DNA of 64,000 nucleotides, from positions 11,656,001 through 11,720,000 of the forward strand of contig NC_063279.1 in the NCBI RefSeq assembly GCF_910591885.1, in the 5' to 3' direction. This document shows positions 33,197 through 45,800 of this stretch, piece by piece. The notes below the pieces were generated by a model. It worked only from the letters and a program-made list of their open reading frames with translations, made no database searches and was not told the DNA's origin. A program made the position numbers and the translations under genes. Origin of the DNA: Bombus terrestris (Eukaryota > Arthropoda > Insecta > Hymenoptera > Apidae). Numbering within the stretch: the first letter of the stretch is position 1; the number at the start of each line of letters is the position of its first letter.

Positions 33197-34069
33197 ATGA
33201 ATGAACTCCGGAAACCCGTGGCAGGCGCAATTACGATGGCCGATCGGTATCTTCATAAATACCCACGAGCCGACGAAAATAACAGTATATTTTGCGGGGC
33301 GTGCGCGCGGCGTACTCGCGCAAGCCGCGGCGAGATTAATCGTCACTCCGGGCAGCGCGCGTCGGTAGTAAATCGTCGATTGATTCAATTACGCGCCGCC
33401 GCGTGGCTACTCCGCGTGCACACGATACATATCCCGGAGGGTTCGCACTCGTTCTCTCTCTCTCTTTCTCTCTCTTTGTCTGTCTCTGTCTCTCCTTCTT
33501 TCTCTCTTCCTCGGTCTGCATCTCTTAAGGCCGATCGACGGCGCCGGCATTCGACGCGTTTTATTATTTCGCCGCGGCTGACTAGATGTAATGGACACCT
33601 AGCCATTATAGGCGAGAGAACGCCTCGATTGGCTGGCAGATACCTGTACGCGTCGTTACCAACGCGGACCACTACGTACAGGGACGTCACGATCGCGTGG
33701 GTGTTGGTGGCTGGCGTTCGCACGTGTTTCTGGGTGGCTAACTGCACATCTACCCGACGACGACACGTTGTCACGTGTGGTAGAAGTGGCGCGCATACCA
33801 GAGGAGCAGAAGAACGCGCTGCCTCTCGCGTCCGTATCATGGGAACGGAGGCGTATATGGTTTATGGCGGGCATAAAACGCACCTCCTTCGAGTGATCAA
33901 CGGATATACCGGTCCTGGCCTTCCTACGGTCTCGCTTGCTTGCGTTATCGGGAAATCGGCTGCGAGGGAATACATGGATTACGATCGCAGAGGCGTAAGG
34001 TTGGATGATTTTGGTCGTGACTCAGATAAAAGATTTTTAGTCGTGGAACGAGCAGGAACGTTTGATTAA
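33197..34069 (+). other. 290-codon open frame in a GC-rich block, probably not a gene
   Basis: The longest open frame in the window has an ATG start and runs to TAA. It crosses a CT microsatellite as a Ser/Leu/Val run (about residues 86-110). Arg-rich, low-similarity sequence lies on both sides. There is no signal peptide, membrane segment or known motif. The opposite strand is also open for 151 codons (33385-33840), as expected where CpG-rich sequence depletes stops. It might be part of a long non-coding RNA or a lineage-specific protein, but chance is the simplest explanation. Confidence 0.15.
33452..33510 (+). repeat. imperfect (CT)n microsatellite
   Basis: CTCTCTCTCTCTTTCTCTCT with TGTC interruptions, ending CTCTCTTCCTC. 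Confidence 0.85.
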
Positions 34070-36760
34070 AGTCGAATTAGTCGAGTTTCCGGATTTAAGA
34101 TGCTCGAAAACACTTTGGGCATGAGCTCGTTATTTGAGAAACACGAAGTGCTTTTTCCGGTTTCTAGCCAACTTGAGATTCTTTTGACGAATGTTACTAG
34201 CTAACTCGTGACTTCGTTTGAGAAAATTGAGAGATCGAAAGTTTTCTATTTGTAGAATTGAGGAGATGGGTTTAGGGTTTAGTTTGAGTCGATGGTGCTA
34301 CTTGGATTCGATTGGATTAGATTTAAGATACTTCACTTGATTGACATAAACGAGACTATTAGAACAGATTAAACTCATAGAATATATTAGGAAGTTAAGA
34401 GAATAAGTGACAGCTTCGCATTTCTAGCGACAAACTTTTATCTAATTGAATTGCATAGTTTATTCGCTTATTATCATATTCACTGATACATTCATTTTTA
34501 TCCACCTCTTCATCGTATCCTTAGTCCTCCTACGTTGAGTCGATTGTTCCAACAGTCTCGCCTGTATAGCCTTAATTGTCTTCTTTCCACTAGATTAGAG
34601 AAATTATCGGACCGTGTTCTAGCCTGCGAAAGACGGACGTCAACCACCCTGGGTGAGAACTCGCAGTTAACATAGGGGTGCGATAGGAGAAACGTTACCG
34701 TTGTGGTCAGCGATACGATAGCGTCTACGGTTAACGATATATATTCTCGGTGCTCTCGCACCTGCTTACCGGGAACCGATTACAGGGCCACACTTTTTCT
34801 TCTTGACGTAACGAAAGGGGTTGTGTCGCCGTGCGGGCGTTTATTGAATTTGAATTACGAATGTCGCCCTCGACAACGTATCTCTCTGATGACGCGTTTA
34901 GATTTCAATTTCGTTCGTTTAACTCGCGTGTCTTTCCTCTCTTTATTCCCTATCGTATACACCATGCAAATTTCGAAGATAGACGATAATTCACAGGTGA
35001 ACTTGCTGCGTCATGTGTAAGAGAACCTGAAGCTTTCCAAGCATTTAGGAACGACCTTTCGGTTCCCCAATGTCGAAAAAGAAACTATCAGGCAAATGTT
35101 AAACGTGGTAAAGTTTAATCGTTTAAATACTTAGTTAGAAACAGGATAACGCTTTGTTCGAATATCGTACGGGAAATCTGGCAGTGATTAGTTCGCTTTA
35201 ATTTAATTGACTGTATGCCTCTTCTTTTTTAGTATTATATTATTAATATTTATTATTCCAGATTTTAGATAATTTTAGCGAACACTCAGACAGATAGCTT
35301 GGGGTATTCTCGGTTCTCCATCGTAAGCTAGGAGAATCGAATGTTTTGCGATCACGACGTACAGAGTAGATATTCTAGATTTTGTAAAGTTATCGACGAA
35401 CGTCCAATGTAGAAATATAATACATTGACAAGATTGAAAAGAACTTCTATTCTAAATTCATCTTATGTCATTAAATCTTCGTAATACAATCTCGCCGCAA
35501 GCTTGGAAGCTCCTTCCGATGTCGCAAAGTGACTCTGGCGCCACGTCAGAATAGGGAGAGAGAGTCCAGAGACTTTCCTGATGCTGTCGTCAAAAACGAG
35601 CGAACGCACGAACAAGAGACGGAACTGCGTCTAGTCGTGTGTCGCTTATCAGACACCGTGGTATCACATACGGGTCGCTAATGTCTCCTTATCAAAGGTA
35701 CCTACCTATTCCCTGGGCCTTCCCCCTGCCCCCTGTCCCACACGTACGCCGGCACCATTGGATTTCCAGCTACCAGCACCACTTACCTATACCCACCTCT
35801 AACGTCACTGCTGCTTGCTATCACCGTCGTGGGACAAAGACTTTCTAGTTTCTCGTTTCTGTTTCCGCGCTTCCTGATACCGCCGCCCGATAACGTAGTT
35901 GCGTTAAAACCGGGCTGCACCTGCAAACGGGCCCGCCTTCCTTTTTCCTCTCCTCGCTCGGCGAATGTGTGCCTGTAATTACCATCGTGTCTTCGTCTTC
36001 TTTTACCCTTCTTTTCTTCTTTTCGAATTTACTTCTCCGTTTTCTTCCTTTTTCTGCAGTGCGACCAACCCAGCTATTTGAGCCTGCGTGTATCGAAGAT
36101 TAAGTTCATCGCGAAGATACTTGCACGTTGTACCGGACTCTCGCCTTATCGAGAGTTGTTGCCGATTTATCAGTCGCTTATCTTGTATTCGGCAAATCGG
36201 AATTGGAAGTTTCTTGAACATCGTTCGATAAGGAATTCGATCGAGGTGTTGCGCTTCTCGATGTCGCTATTGGGCAAATTTCGCATCGACGCGATACGAA
36301 TTCGGAGTCCGCGTTCGTCTTGCGCTCCTAATTGGTCCTGTTCCTGTTGACCACAAAATCAGGCTGCAGAAAGACGCTTCCGAGTCGGTCGCCGCTTCGA
36401 TTAGAATTCTTCGGCTTGTTTTTAGATCATAGGGAAGTCAATGCTCCCCAAACGGAGATTCTGCCAGTGCTTATCGACAATCACCGTTAATAACACCGCT
36501 ATTCAGACTGTAGAGGAAGATAACTCATCCCTAAGCACGCACCTTGCAGCGCACCTAACGTCATTACCACCTCGATTCGTTTGATCCAGCCAATGATCTC
36601 TGGCGCTCGAAATTCCTACAGAATAGCGAACATCCCAAATGTGGTGCGTGTTCGCCCAAACGAAAAGGAGAAAGAGAATCAAAGAACGCGAAGTTGCTTG
36701 GTGCTCATTCACGTTCATCGTACTCTACGCTAGTGGTAATGGTAACGGCCACTTAACGAC
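34070..36760. other. non-coding stretch
   Basis: AT-rich to 34600, mixed to 36100. C-rich near 35690-35800. Open frames are short. No element or exon was recognised. Confidence 0.4.
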
Positions 36761-37600
36761 TTAACAAGCGAGGACGAGCATGCGCGCGAAAGGGGGCGCT
36801 AACCTAAAAAGGCAAAAAGTGAAAATAGCGCGAAAAGGGATACTGCAGGGAGAATCCTTTAGGTATGCGCGCGTACGACTCCGAGGCGCGCGTGTAAGGA
36901 GAATCTTGGGATAACAAATCTCTTCGTCGCCTCTCCCCTGGTTGCCTCGTCTTTTTGCCATCGTCTCTCCTCTCTGCTTTAGTTCTTCTCTTCGAACAGG
37001 GCCTCCGGCTTGCATACGCACGCCGCCAATTATAAACTCCCTTTCCCCGCGTACTGCAATCCGCCCCCACCTTCCACCCTCGACACGTTTCCTCTGTGCG
37101 AGAGCGGAGAAGCGGAGAAAGAGGGCTGCCGCCGCCGCCACCGCTGACGCTTCTCCGAGGGTGAGGGGAGTCACCCGACGCTATCTGATGCCGCGGTAGA
37201 GGTGTTAATTCACGCTGCCTCTCCCTTCCCGCCGACACCTCCTCTCCACCGCCTTCTCATCGTTCACCTCCACCCCCTCCACTCTGCAATACTCGTCTCC
37301 CTCTCCCCACCCATCCTTATTCGTCATGTCTCTCTCCATTCCCTTCTGCGCGCCCCTACCTTACTTATTCGACTCGTGCACCCCCTCCATTCTCTCGCGC
37401 GCCTCCCCCACCGCCGCGTCCCGTACAAGCATCCCACTTCTTGGCTCGCGTGTACACGCACACGCACGTGAGCTGCTACGATGGCAAGCTTTGCCTTTCG
37501 CGAGGGTACCAAGGTGTGCGTATACGTACACTGTGCACGCGCACGGAGAGAGCAGCACTTAAGATGGGCGTGAAAGGGAGTAATTGAGTTCTCGGTCTCA
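36761..37600. promoter_or_regulatory. CpG-rich block with alternating purine-pyrimidine tracts
   Basis: One of the most GC-rich parts of the window, with C-rich + strand text (37040-37420), GCCGCC runs (37124-37147) and long open frames on both strands. GCGTGTACACGCACACGCAC (37449-37468) continues to GTG at 37471, 23 bases of strict purine-pyrimidine alternation. A second near-perfect stretch spans about 37513-37547. Such sequence can adopt Z-DNA and is often found at promoters. Whether this is an alternative promoter, enhancer or neither is unknown. Confidence 0.35.
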
Positions 37601-37669
37601 CGTTTCGGCTATCGAGCAGGGTTGCCAGAGTTGTGGGATCTCTTGATTTTTTCTTCTTTCTCTCTTTTG

Positions 37670-37682
37670 TTTTTTTTTTTTT
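37670..37682 (+). repeat. poly-T run
   Basis: About 13 uninterrupted T residues directly before the three-copy duplication. Confidence 0.8.
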
Positions 37683-37690
37683 GTGAACGA

Positions 37691-38010
37691 CTACCGGGTG
37701 TTTGCTTTTTTGGACACTGGAATACCGCGAAGCTGGCATTGTTATATCGATCTTCGAGGTTATCTATTCATTGTTCGGCTGACTTTTTCTTTATGGCTGT
37801 TACTGGCGTTATCACTGGTGGTTGATTCTTTGAGTAGTGGAACGTAAAAGGTTCTTGTGATTGCCTATCATTCTTTTGAATTATTTACTCTTTGAGGTTA
37901 TTATTGGTTCCACCGCTGGTGGTTGCTTTCTTCGAGCGCTAGAACGTTAAGATTGGAATTCATATCTTAATCTTTGAAGTTATCTGTTCTTTGTTCCGTC
38001 GAATTCTTTA
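37691..38010 (+). repeat. three diverged tandem copies of a ~105-115 bp unit
   Basis: Copies begin near 37691 (CCGGGTGTTTGCTTTTTTGG), 37808 (CACTGGTGGTTGATTCTTTG) and 37910 (CGCTGGTGGTTGCTTTCTTC). Each continues with a GGAA or AGAACG element and ends with a CTTTGAGGTTAT or CTTCGAGGTTATCTATTC-like segment. Copies 2 and 3 are closest. It is an old tandem duplication. Confidence 0.65.
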
Positions 38011-40813
38011 CTCTCCGAAATTATCTTTAAATTCTCTCGATTAATGGAAACTAGGCTGATGTCCATGCGAGTGTGAAACATTTCGCGTGACGGCATTTTT
38101 ATATTGAATTTTAGATACAGCTGAATTTACGATTTATAAATGAAATAGGGTACATTGTACGTTTATCGTGCGATCGGTTCACGGAGTTTTATGATACAAA
38201 TTGGTCAGTAGGATGTAGACGTTCCAAGGGAAAGAAGGAAAAAATATCGAACGATAGTAAGAGATAATTAGCCGTGATTGCGATTACAAGCATGGTCTTA
38301 TGTAAATTGTTGAAATAATTAATCGCGTAGTCAAGTAAAAGAGTAAGGCTCGTTTGGTAACGAAGGTTGCACGAATTTATTCAATTACAGACACAACTCC
38401 GTGGAATTCCGTGGATGTGTTCTTATAAGGCGTGATAATTAAACGCGTATGAAATACTCCCGACGCTTATATCTGGCGCAATAAATTATTTTGGCTCGTC
38501 GTATTTGGCGTAGGAGCGCGCCGTAGAAATTTATTACACGAAGCTGGGTTTCCAGGCATTCACTCGTGATTCCTACAATTATCGCGAGAACAGGCGTTAC
38601 TCGTACATGGAGAGAAATCGAGCGCAATTGCACCGTGGACGTTAAGAACCCGTCTCTAATTGTTAGAAGAATTTCATCATTACATAATATGTGTATCATG
38701 ATTTTGCATAAAATATAATTCTACACTAGATTATATTTAGTCATATGTTATATATATACTTCTGATGTATTTCATAAATCACCTTTACCACTTTGTTTAG
38801 GTGATTTATCGGTACTTTCTGTATAATCATAGGTAATTATAAAAATGATGATTATTCATGATCTCGATGAATGAAAATTATTTATTCTATCATATTTCTT
38901 TTGAAAAGGAAAAGATCGATTTTCAAGCAAGGTTTTTAGAAAAAATCGAGAAGCAAAACAGTGTAAGTGAATTAAAAGAGAGGTTTCAGCAGAATATTAT
39001 ATAGAAAAAAATGTTTCAATGAAAAATGAAATTTGGTTACCTACGCTGGGATTAAATTACAAACACACCGATTAAGAAATGTACAAGCAACCAAAAGTAT
39101 TTGTAACCAATGAGCGCCGTGACAAAGAAGAAGGTGGATGTGTACGTGTGTTGCTATATAGCTATGAGAAATTATCTGATATGGTCGTTAAGTTGGTACA
39201 CTGGACAGACATACGAGATCGTTGCTGATTGCCCACCCCCGTTCCACGTGCAGGTATACCGGGTGACTTCGTTAGGAGAAGGCTGATCATATCAATGCAT
39301 CCGGAGTGAAGCGCCAGGTCTAATCTTCGAAAGAGCAGGAAGGGTCTCTTTCCGTTCCGAGGACGGAATGATTTCATCCCTGGCGATCTAATATTTGTCA
39401 CGGAGCATAGTCTGACGACTTGATTACTCACCGTAAGCCATTCGAGTCAGTCGATTTTCATTTAATCCTCATCTTTAGGAACCTGATCATCGTTGTCACA
39501 AGTGTCGAAATGTCATTTTATTCGATAAAAATATAGCGAACAGTCGAACGAACAGAATCCTTACAATCGATTAAAATCAATGACATAATAAAACATAAAT
39601 CTAACGTGGAAAGTAACAAACGTAAAATATCCATGCGAAAAATAATATACGTATAATACTTACGTAAGTTATCTGTGAGGATCAGAATCGACTCAGAATC
39701 CACCAATTATTAAGGAAACGTTTGTCTTTCGCGATTATAAAAATTCTTTAGATCCAGTTTTCTTATACATTCCCTTTTGAGGAAAATTTTATAACGCTCG
39801 GTGAAAGTAATCGAAGTATGATGTTAATTGACAGGAAACGGTTAATTATAAGAAGAGGCGGGGCACCATCCGCGCAGGTGGCGGAAAACGTAACCTGTTG
39901 ATCGGACAGATTACCAAGACCGATTCCTGTGCCACGATTCGAGCTTTACGTTGGTGGTACTCAACAGGTTAATCGCAGGGAAATGTTATGCCGTCTAGAA
40001 AATTGTTCTGGGACATTTTTACAGGGAAACTTTCGCCCACGATGGGGACTGGAACGCTATTGCTCTTACATTTTCATCTTATCTCTACTTCGATCCTATT
40101 CTTTCCGATCTCTACTTGAAAGTTAAAGAACAACGTACACTAACGTTCAAGAGTATTCTGACGCTTATTCGAATACAATGGGATGTAATTTAATCACGGG
40201 TTTACGGAAAAGAAGATTTGGAGAAAAGAAGAATCTTATTAATCTGTCACTAATTCGATAAAATTCGATAAAATCTGTACTACGCTTACTGCGAATCGGT
40301 GCAAACCAAAGTGTTGGGATACTTATGGGAGGTAATGTACTTATACATACGTTCTCCAATCTATTTGTCTGTCTTTGACAAACGATGAAGAACGTTGAAT
40401 ACGCGAGTGAGAACGTGAACTCAGGTGAAACACGACCATAACGCAAGAATCGACATAGCCTAGCAGAAAACGCGAGGCACGAGGACATCAGAGTGCCACA
40501 CCCGCGCCCGTCGACCTCAATATTATAATATTATCACCTCGAAGCGAGCTATAATAAGTCGTTTGCATCGTTGTCACGTGCCGAGGGATCTCACTGTCTG
40601 CTATATACCCGTAGCTGATCGACAGTTAGGATAAGACGAAACGTGTCAGTTGGAAAAGCCGAAGGGCCAATGACCAGTTTCACAGGTTATCTCATTGTTA
40701 CACGTAGCCAGTTCAAGGTTTCTTTCTTCACTTCGAATCTATTCACTATTTACGCTCTTTGGTCATTGATTCCCCTAGATATTACTTAGATATTTAATAT
40801 TCGTTTACTTTCT

Positions 40814-40840
40814 AAAAAAAAGAAAAAAAAAAAGAAAAAA
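40814..40840 (+). repeat. A-rich low-complexity run
   Basis: Runs of 6-11 A separated by single G residues. Confidence 0.85.
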
Positions 40841-40929
40841 CTGAGAAACGTGAACGAATCCTATGCACGACAGCACAGTTTGTCAATTATTGAAGCGTTA
40901 CATGCTTATATTTTCATAAATCTCCCAAT

Positions 40930-40965
40930 TCTCTCTCTATGAGAGAAAGAGAGAGAGAGAGAGAA
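40930..40965 (+). repeat. CT run followed by GA run (self-complementary)
   Basis: TTCTCTCTCTATGAGAGAA then (GA)n. The CT half can pair with the GA half as a short hairpin. Confidence 0.75.
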
Positions 40966-42755
40966 GTTTCTATCAAAAGCGGTTTCAATTCCGAGATATT
41001 CGTTTCAATGTTCGTGTTTACCAGAAGAAAACAAAGATCGGCCGGAAAACTGCAAATGGAATTAGAGTCCGTAATTCCTCAAGGCTCGCGAATAGCCGCG
41101 AGAGCTGTTAGCGTCGAGGTGGCCGGATTAAGGAAGTAGTTACGCGAGCTTGAGAATTCTAAAAAGACAAACCGCTGGACTATTTCCCCTCTCGGTTATC
41201 GTATTCTTTCTACCGCTATCGAGAAGCCGGAGGAAAATTTACCTTACTTCGTCTTCCACATCTTTTCGTTTAAAAACAAGAAAAAAAAATCAAGAGAGAC
41301 CAAGATATGGTGCAGAAGCTGGAAACCATTTATTCCAGTGGAACGGGACACGTGTGCATACTTATATCCACATTATAAACACCCGGATAGGTACTTGGAG
41401 GCGCGTGCGAACGAGCATACAGGCGAAAACGTTTCACATACATTGACACCACAAACGAAACGTGAAAAGAGAGAAAGGGAGACGATGCGGAAAGCAGTGG
41501 TGAGGAGGGAAGAGAGATGAAGGGGCAGGATACCAGGTTCGTTGTCATGCAGGATGCAAAAGGGGGATGAACGGTGTCCGCCCCCTCAGTCAACCATCCC
41601 CTTCCCTTGCCTGTGTTCCCTTCCAGATGGCAAGCCGGCGCACTTCATTTCCGCGTCTTACAGCTAGCCGGTATGCCGAAGGAAATGAAAACAATGAGAT
41701 ACAGCGGTCATCCGTTACCTATGCTCGTCGAGCACCGTCTCTTAACTCGCATTTATATTACTTAAGCGGCTCTAAAAGCATCCAGCCGTCTCACCCTCCT
41801 GTCCTTATCCGTTACCACCGGTTTTGCCCCGGCGTGGATGGTGTGTCGGTGGCGTTCTATGGCGCCAGACCTCTGCCGACGTGTTTCCACCTCGAACGAG
41901 AACCTTCGTACCTAGGAGGGGGGAACTTATATCCGCAATGGAATTGCGCTGCTTATGAATGTTCTTATTAATTTCGTTTAACTTGGTTTTTCAGCCAGAT
42001 GTGGTTGAAATCCAGTTTATACGTGAATCTTCTAACCCCACGTTGCTTAAGTATCTTTTGAATCTTCACCCTTTTTCTTTTTCTGTAATAGCTAAATAAT
42101 TTATGATCTTCTTATCCTTTGTATATTCATTCATTTGTCAAAGATCAATTGCATCATCATCGATAGAACGCGAAAGCCGAACATCTATATATTTAGTTAG
42201 AAACTTTTGAATCCCATTGTAGTTGTATTAAAATAGGCGCTGAACACTTTTAATTAGAAATAACTTGAGCGATCTCCAGGAAAAGAGGTTCGTCTTTTCT
42301 TTCTTTCTTAAATAACTTCTTTGTTTATATTTTCTCTTCCTTTCTTAATGCCTTGATGATAGTTAAGAGAAGCGTCGGCTGTTTGGGGTGATTGATGGTG
42401 CGACTGTGTTTCAACGGCAGTCGTTAAATGATCATCGCGGCGTATCCAGTTGTCCCATAAACGTCATTATGTTTCTTGATTAATTCGCTGATAGTTTGTT
42501 CTTGTTGCTGACGTCGCACCGTGAACAGGGAGATAGGGGACTGATCGTATCCGGCCGCAAGTACGAAAGCCTGGTCGAAAGTGGGTCGCGAGGGACTCGC
42601 GAAATTAATTTCTCGAGATTAAAAGCACGATCGGTACGATTTTACGAAACGGAGTCGAAGAAGAAAGTTACCAACACCTTTCACCACCTATGTTCTGAAA
42701 TTTAATTTCCGCCATGTCCCTACTTATCAGCTCTCTTATGTATTATACATATCAT

Positions 42756-42803
42756 ATATCAAATTCTATCAATTAATTACAGTTATCTTGTAATTTTATA
42801 AAC
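42756..42803 (+). repeat. local direct duplication, copy A (48 bp)
   Basis: It aligns without gaps to 42842-42889 at an 86-bp offset. By hand 38 of 48 positions match (about 79 percent). The shared end is TTATCT-GTAATT-TATAAAC. Confidence 0.65.
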
Positions 42804-42841
42804 CCTTATTTATTACCTCCTTTATATGCTTTATATTTCTT

Positions 42842-42889
42842 ATATCCAATGTTATCAGTTGTTTACTTTTATCTCGTAATTCTATAAAC
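42842..42889 (+). repeat. local direct duplication, copy B (48 bp)
   Basis: Second copy of 42756-42803. AT-richness makes chance similarity easier, but the ungapped length supports duplication. Confidence 0.65.
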
Positions 42890-45800
42890 ATTCTTTCAGA
42901 CATTCTTTGCTGAAAAATATGGCCAGATGTAGCTGACTTCTGTTTCAATATTCCGTTCAATTCCTTCGTTTTTCAAAGTAAAACCAAAGGTGCAACAGTT
43001 GCGCCAACAGCATTATCTATATAATTGAAGCGAACCAATGTCTGCTGCAAAACTCTTCCATTCTGTTACATTTATCTTGCACTCCAAAATACCTTTCAGT
43101 CCCCTTTATTCCTCATCAATTCCTCGACCCATTCCCCATTATTTTCATTATTCTCAGAAATCTGACGATTCAAAATTCATTCGATTCACCAGTGACAAAC
43201 GTCGTTCTCCGAGATATTCTTCGATCTCATTCAAAGTTCATCCATCTCCTGGAACGTTCATTCCCGTTTATACAAGTCCGGTCGTCTTCCAAGCTCGTCG
43301 ATGCTCCGCATTAAATTCACCTCCTCTCTCTCGGTCTCCGTGTGCTCTTCGACTGGCGCACGTCCCGCCTACGGAAATTATGAAATCAGAGACACAGGGC
43401 ACGTACTCGGAGCCGCTTTCATGCAGGATGACTTCTCGCTTCGCCCTGTGCTCTCGGTGTCCTCGAGGAAGGAGATTGGTAAAAGTCGCCTCGCGGATGA
43501 TGTATCGTGTCGATGATAATACCGCCCTCGCTTCTCCTCCGCCATTCTCATGCTAGATAAATGATCAGCGAAAGCTCCTCAACGTTCGTGAATTTCGTGC
43601 GTGGCGAATCGACGTAATGGCACGATTGATGAGTATTCGCTGACCGGCGAAGGACAACTCGGCTCGGTAATGGAGACGCGTCACACTTTGGGCATCTGTT
43701 TCACATGTTCCGATGTTTAACTTTGGAATTAGTTAGTATCTGAGAGCTGACTGACTTGGTCGCTTTGTAGTAATTATGCACACGTCATCGGTGTGTTCAG
43801 ATGACTCATCGTTAACCGTGATATACTGTCACGCGTTTAGATTATTTCAAGTTTTTAAGCGATTTTTTATGTTGCAAATGGGATGGTTAGATCGTTATCG
43901 CGGCGTGATTTGGATAAATTGTAAATCAAAGGTGATAGATCCATAAATTACAGCTAAGAGATGAGATCAGGTGATACGAGTTTTTAAAGCACCAAGATCT
44001 GTACTTTGATCTACATGTGTTTCTATACACGTGTTTTCTCGAGCAGTTCGTATGAAGAAATGTTATTCTACACTCTTTGCTTGTTTTTGCGTATGAAATA
44101 AGTTGCTGTTGATCGAATGTCGATGCAACTTTCGTATTTCCAACAACGTATTTCGTAACAACGTATTTTGAATCCATGGAATCTCTCTGATCACACTTGT
44201 AATTTTGTCTTGACTGAGTGGCATTTAAAGAAAAAGCAGCATGTTTTGTATATTGAAACTGGAGAAAACGAATAAAATAAAATATCGGGCTACTTTGGCG
44301 CATGATAATAACAATTACATGTACGTGACGTTACTCGCGACCGTATTTCAGTCATCGTCGTGATTCCACTGGCAATCGGCACGATAATTTTACTCCGTAA
44401 TTACAGCATCTAATTGCAAACGTTAACTGGTTCGATGCCAAAAGCGGATCGTGGTAGGGTAAGGTGAAAGGGAGACAGGCCCGAAAAGGGGGCAGAGGAA
44501 CGTTATCACGAGAGGGTGCTTTCCTATATTCGCTGCGATACGACGCAGAGTTGGGTGATCAGATAAAAGCCTCAAAAGTAGTACCGTCCCAGTTTGAAAA
44601 AACTTGCGCTATCCGCGCGTGATTATACGGTAACGAAGTCAGGGACGCAGCTTACATTCTCTCCATCGCCTCTATCGAATTTCTCTTTATCCATTATCGA
44701 CTTTCCACTCGGCTCTGATCGTTAATCCTTAAAAGAATCTCTATGGTGGATAGTATCAAGTTAAATTGCGTTTAATCGCTTGAGAAATGTTCTTATTTCA
44801 AAATGAAGCGACAAGATTTTTGTCTGGATATCAACCAAAGTATACTGTATTTTCTAATTGATTTTGTTATTAATTCGAAGTCGATACTGGATATATAAAA
44901 TCAGTTGTTTCATTTTGGTGAATCTTCGATGATCGAGGTTTCTACGGCAACAAAATTCTAAGCCGATTTTCTCTTAAATTCTTTTGCGAAATTTTAGAGC
45001 AAAAGTTGCCTAAGATAACTCAGTTTTAAGCTGGCATTTTTTAAATTCATAAATTCTATGAAACACGAAATAATTTCAAACTTTTGGCAACTAGCGTGCA
45101 TATACAACCAGCATGGTTCGGTGTTCAGCGTATTTTGGATTTTTTAAAATTGCAATCACCTGTGGTAACACGTAATCGTATGGTAATAAGATATAAAATG
45201 AATTTCAAAAGAGAAGGTTCACGGTACATCGGCGAAAATTTCCGGCTTGAATTCGCAATGACCGACCCTGGACGCGGTTACACGGCCTAGGGGGTAGGTA
45301 TGTGGGATAGAGTTTGATAGGGGTGGATCCGGAGGTGTACGGCGCGCACCTTATCACGCCACTCTGCTGCTGTAGTTTTTGTCCAGCCCCTGCATATTCC
45401 AACTTTCTTCCTCCCCCGCATCGTTTGGACGCGCTGTTTACGTGTACGCGTGCACATGCACGACATCGCATACGAAAGTGCAACCCTTCTATCGCACCAA
45501 ACACCACGTACCTACGTAAACGAGATAAAATTTGTTCTCGCGACAGTTTTATCCAATTACATATCGGAAAGATCGCTTGATTTAACGATACCCGATAAAA
45601 TATTTTGCATATCTTTTTGTGCCTTTCCTTTTTTATTTACGATCCTTTTAATGCATCGTCGTATATGCAGGATTTTCGAGATTTAATAACGGTGCGTCGA
45701 TTCTCGCAATTAACATAATCGCCAATTACACAAAAATAGATACGCGTTTTTTATATAAAATTATTCCTGAAAAAAAAAATGATTTCGACTAGGAATGTAT

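Larger units (their letters stand above)
38011..42755. other. mostly AT-rich non-coding stretch
   Basis: AT-rich with a CpG-richer part at 41550-41960. AATATTATAATATT (40519-40532) is a perfect 14-bp palindrome. An A-rich run (40814-40840) and a CT/GA microsatellite (40930-40965) are listed separately. Open frames are short and unrecognised. Confidence 0.4.
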
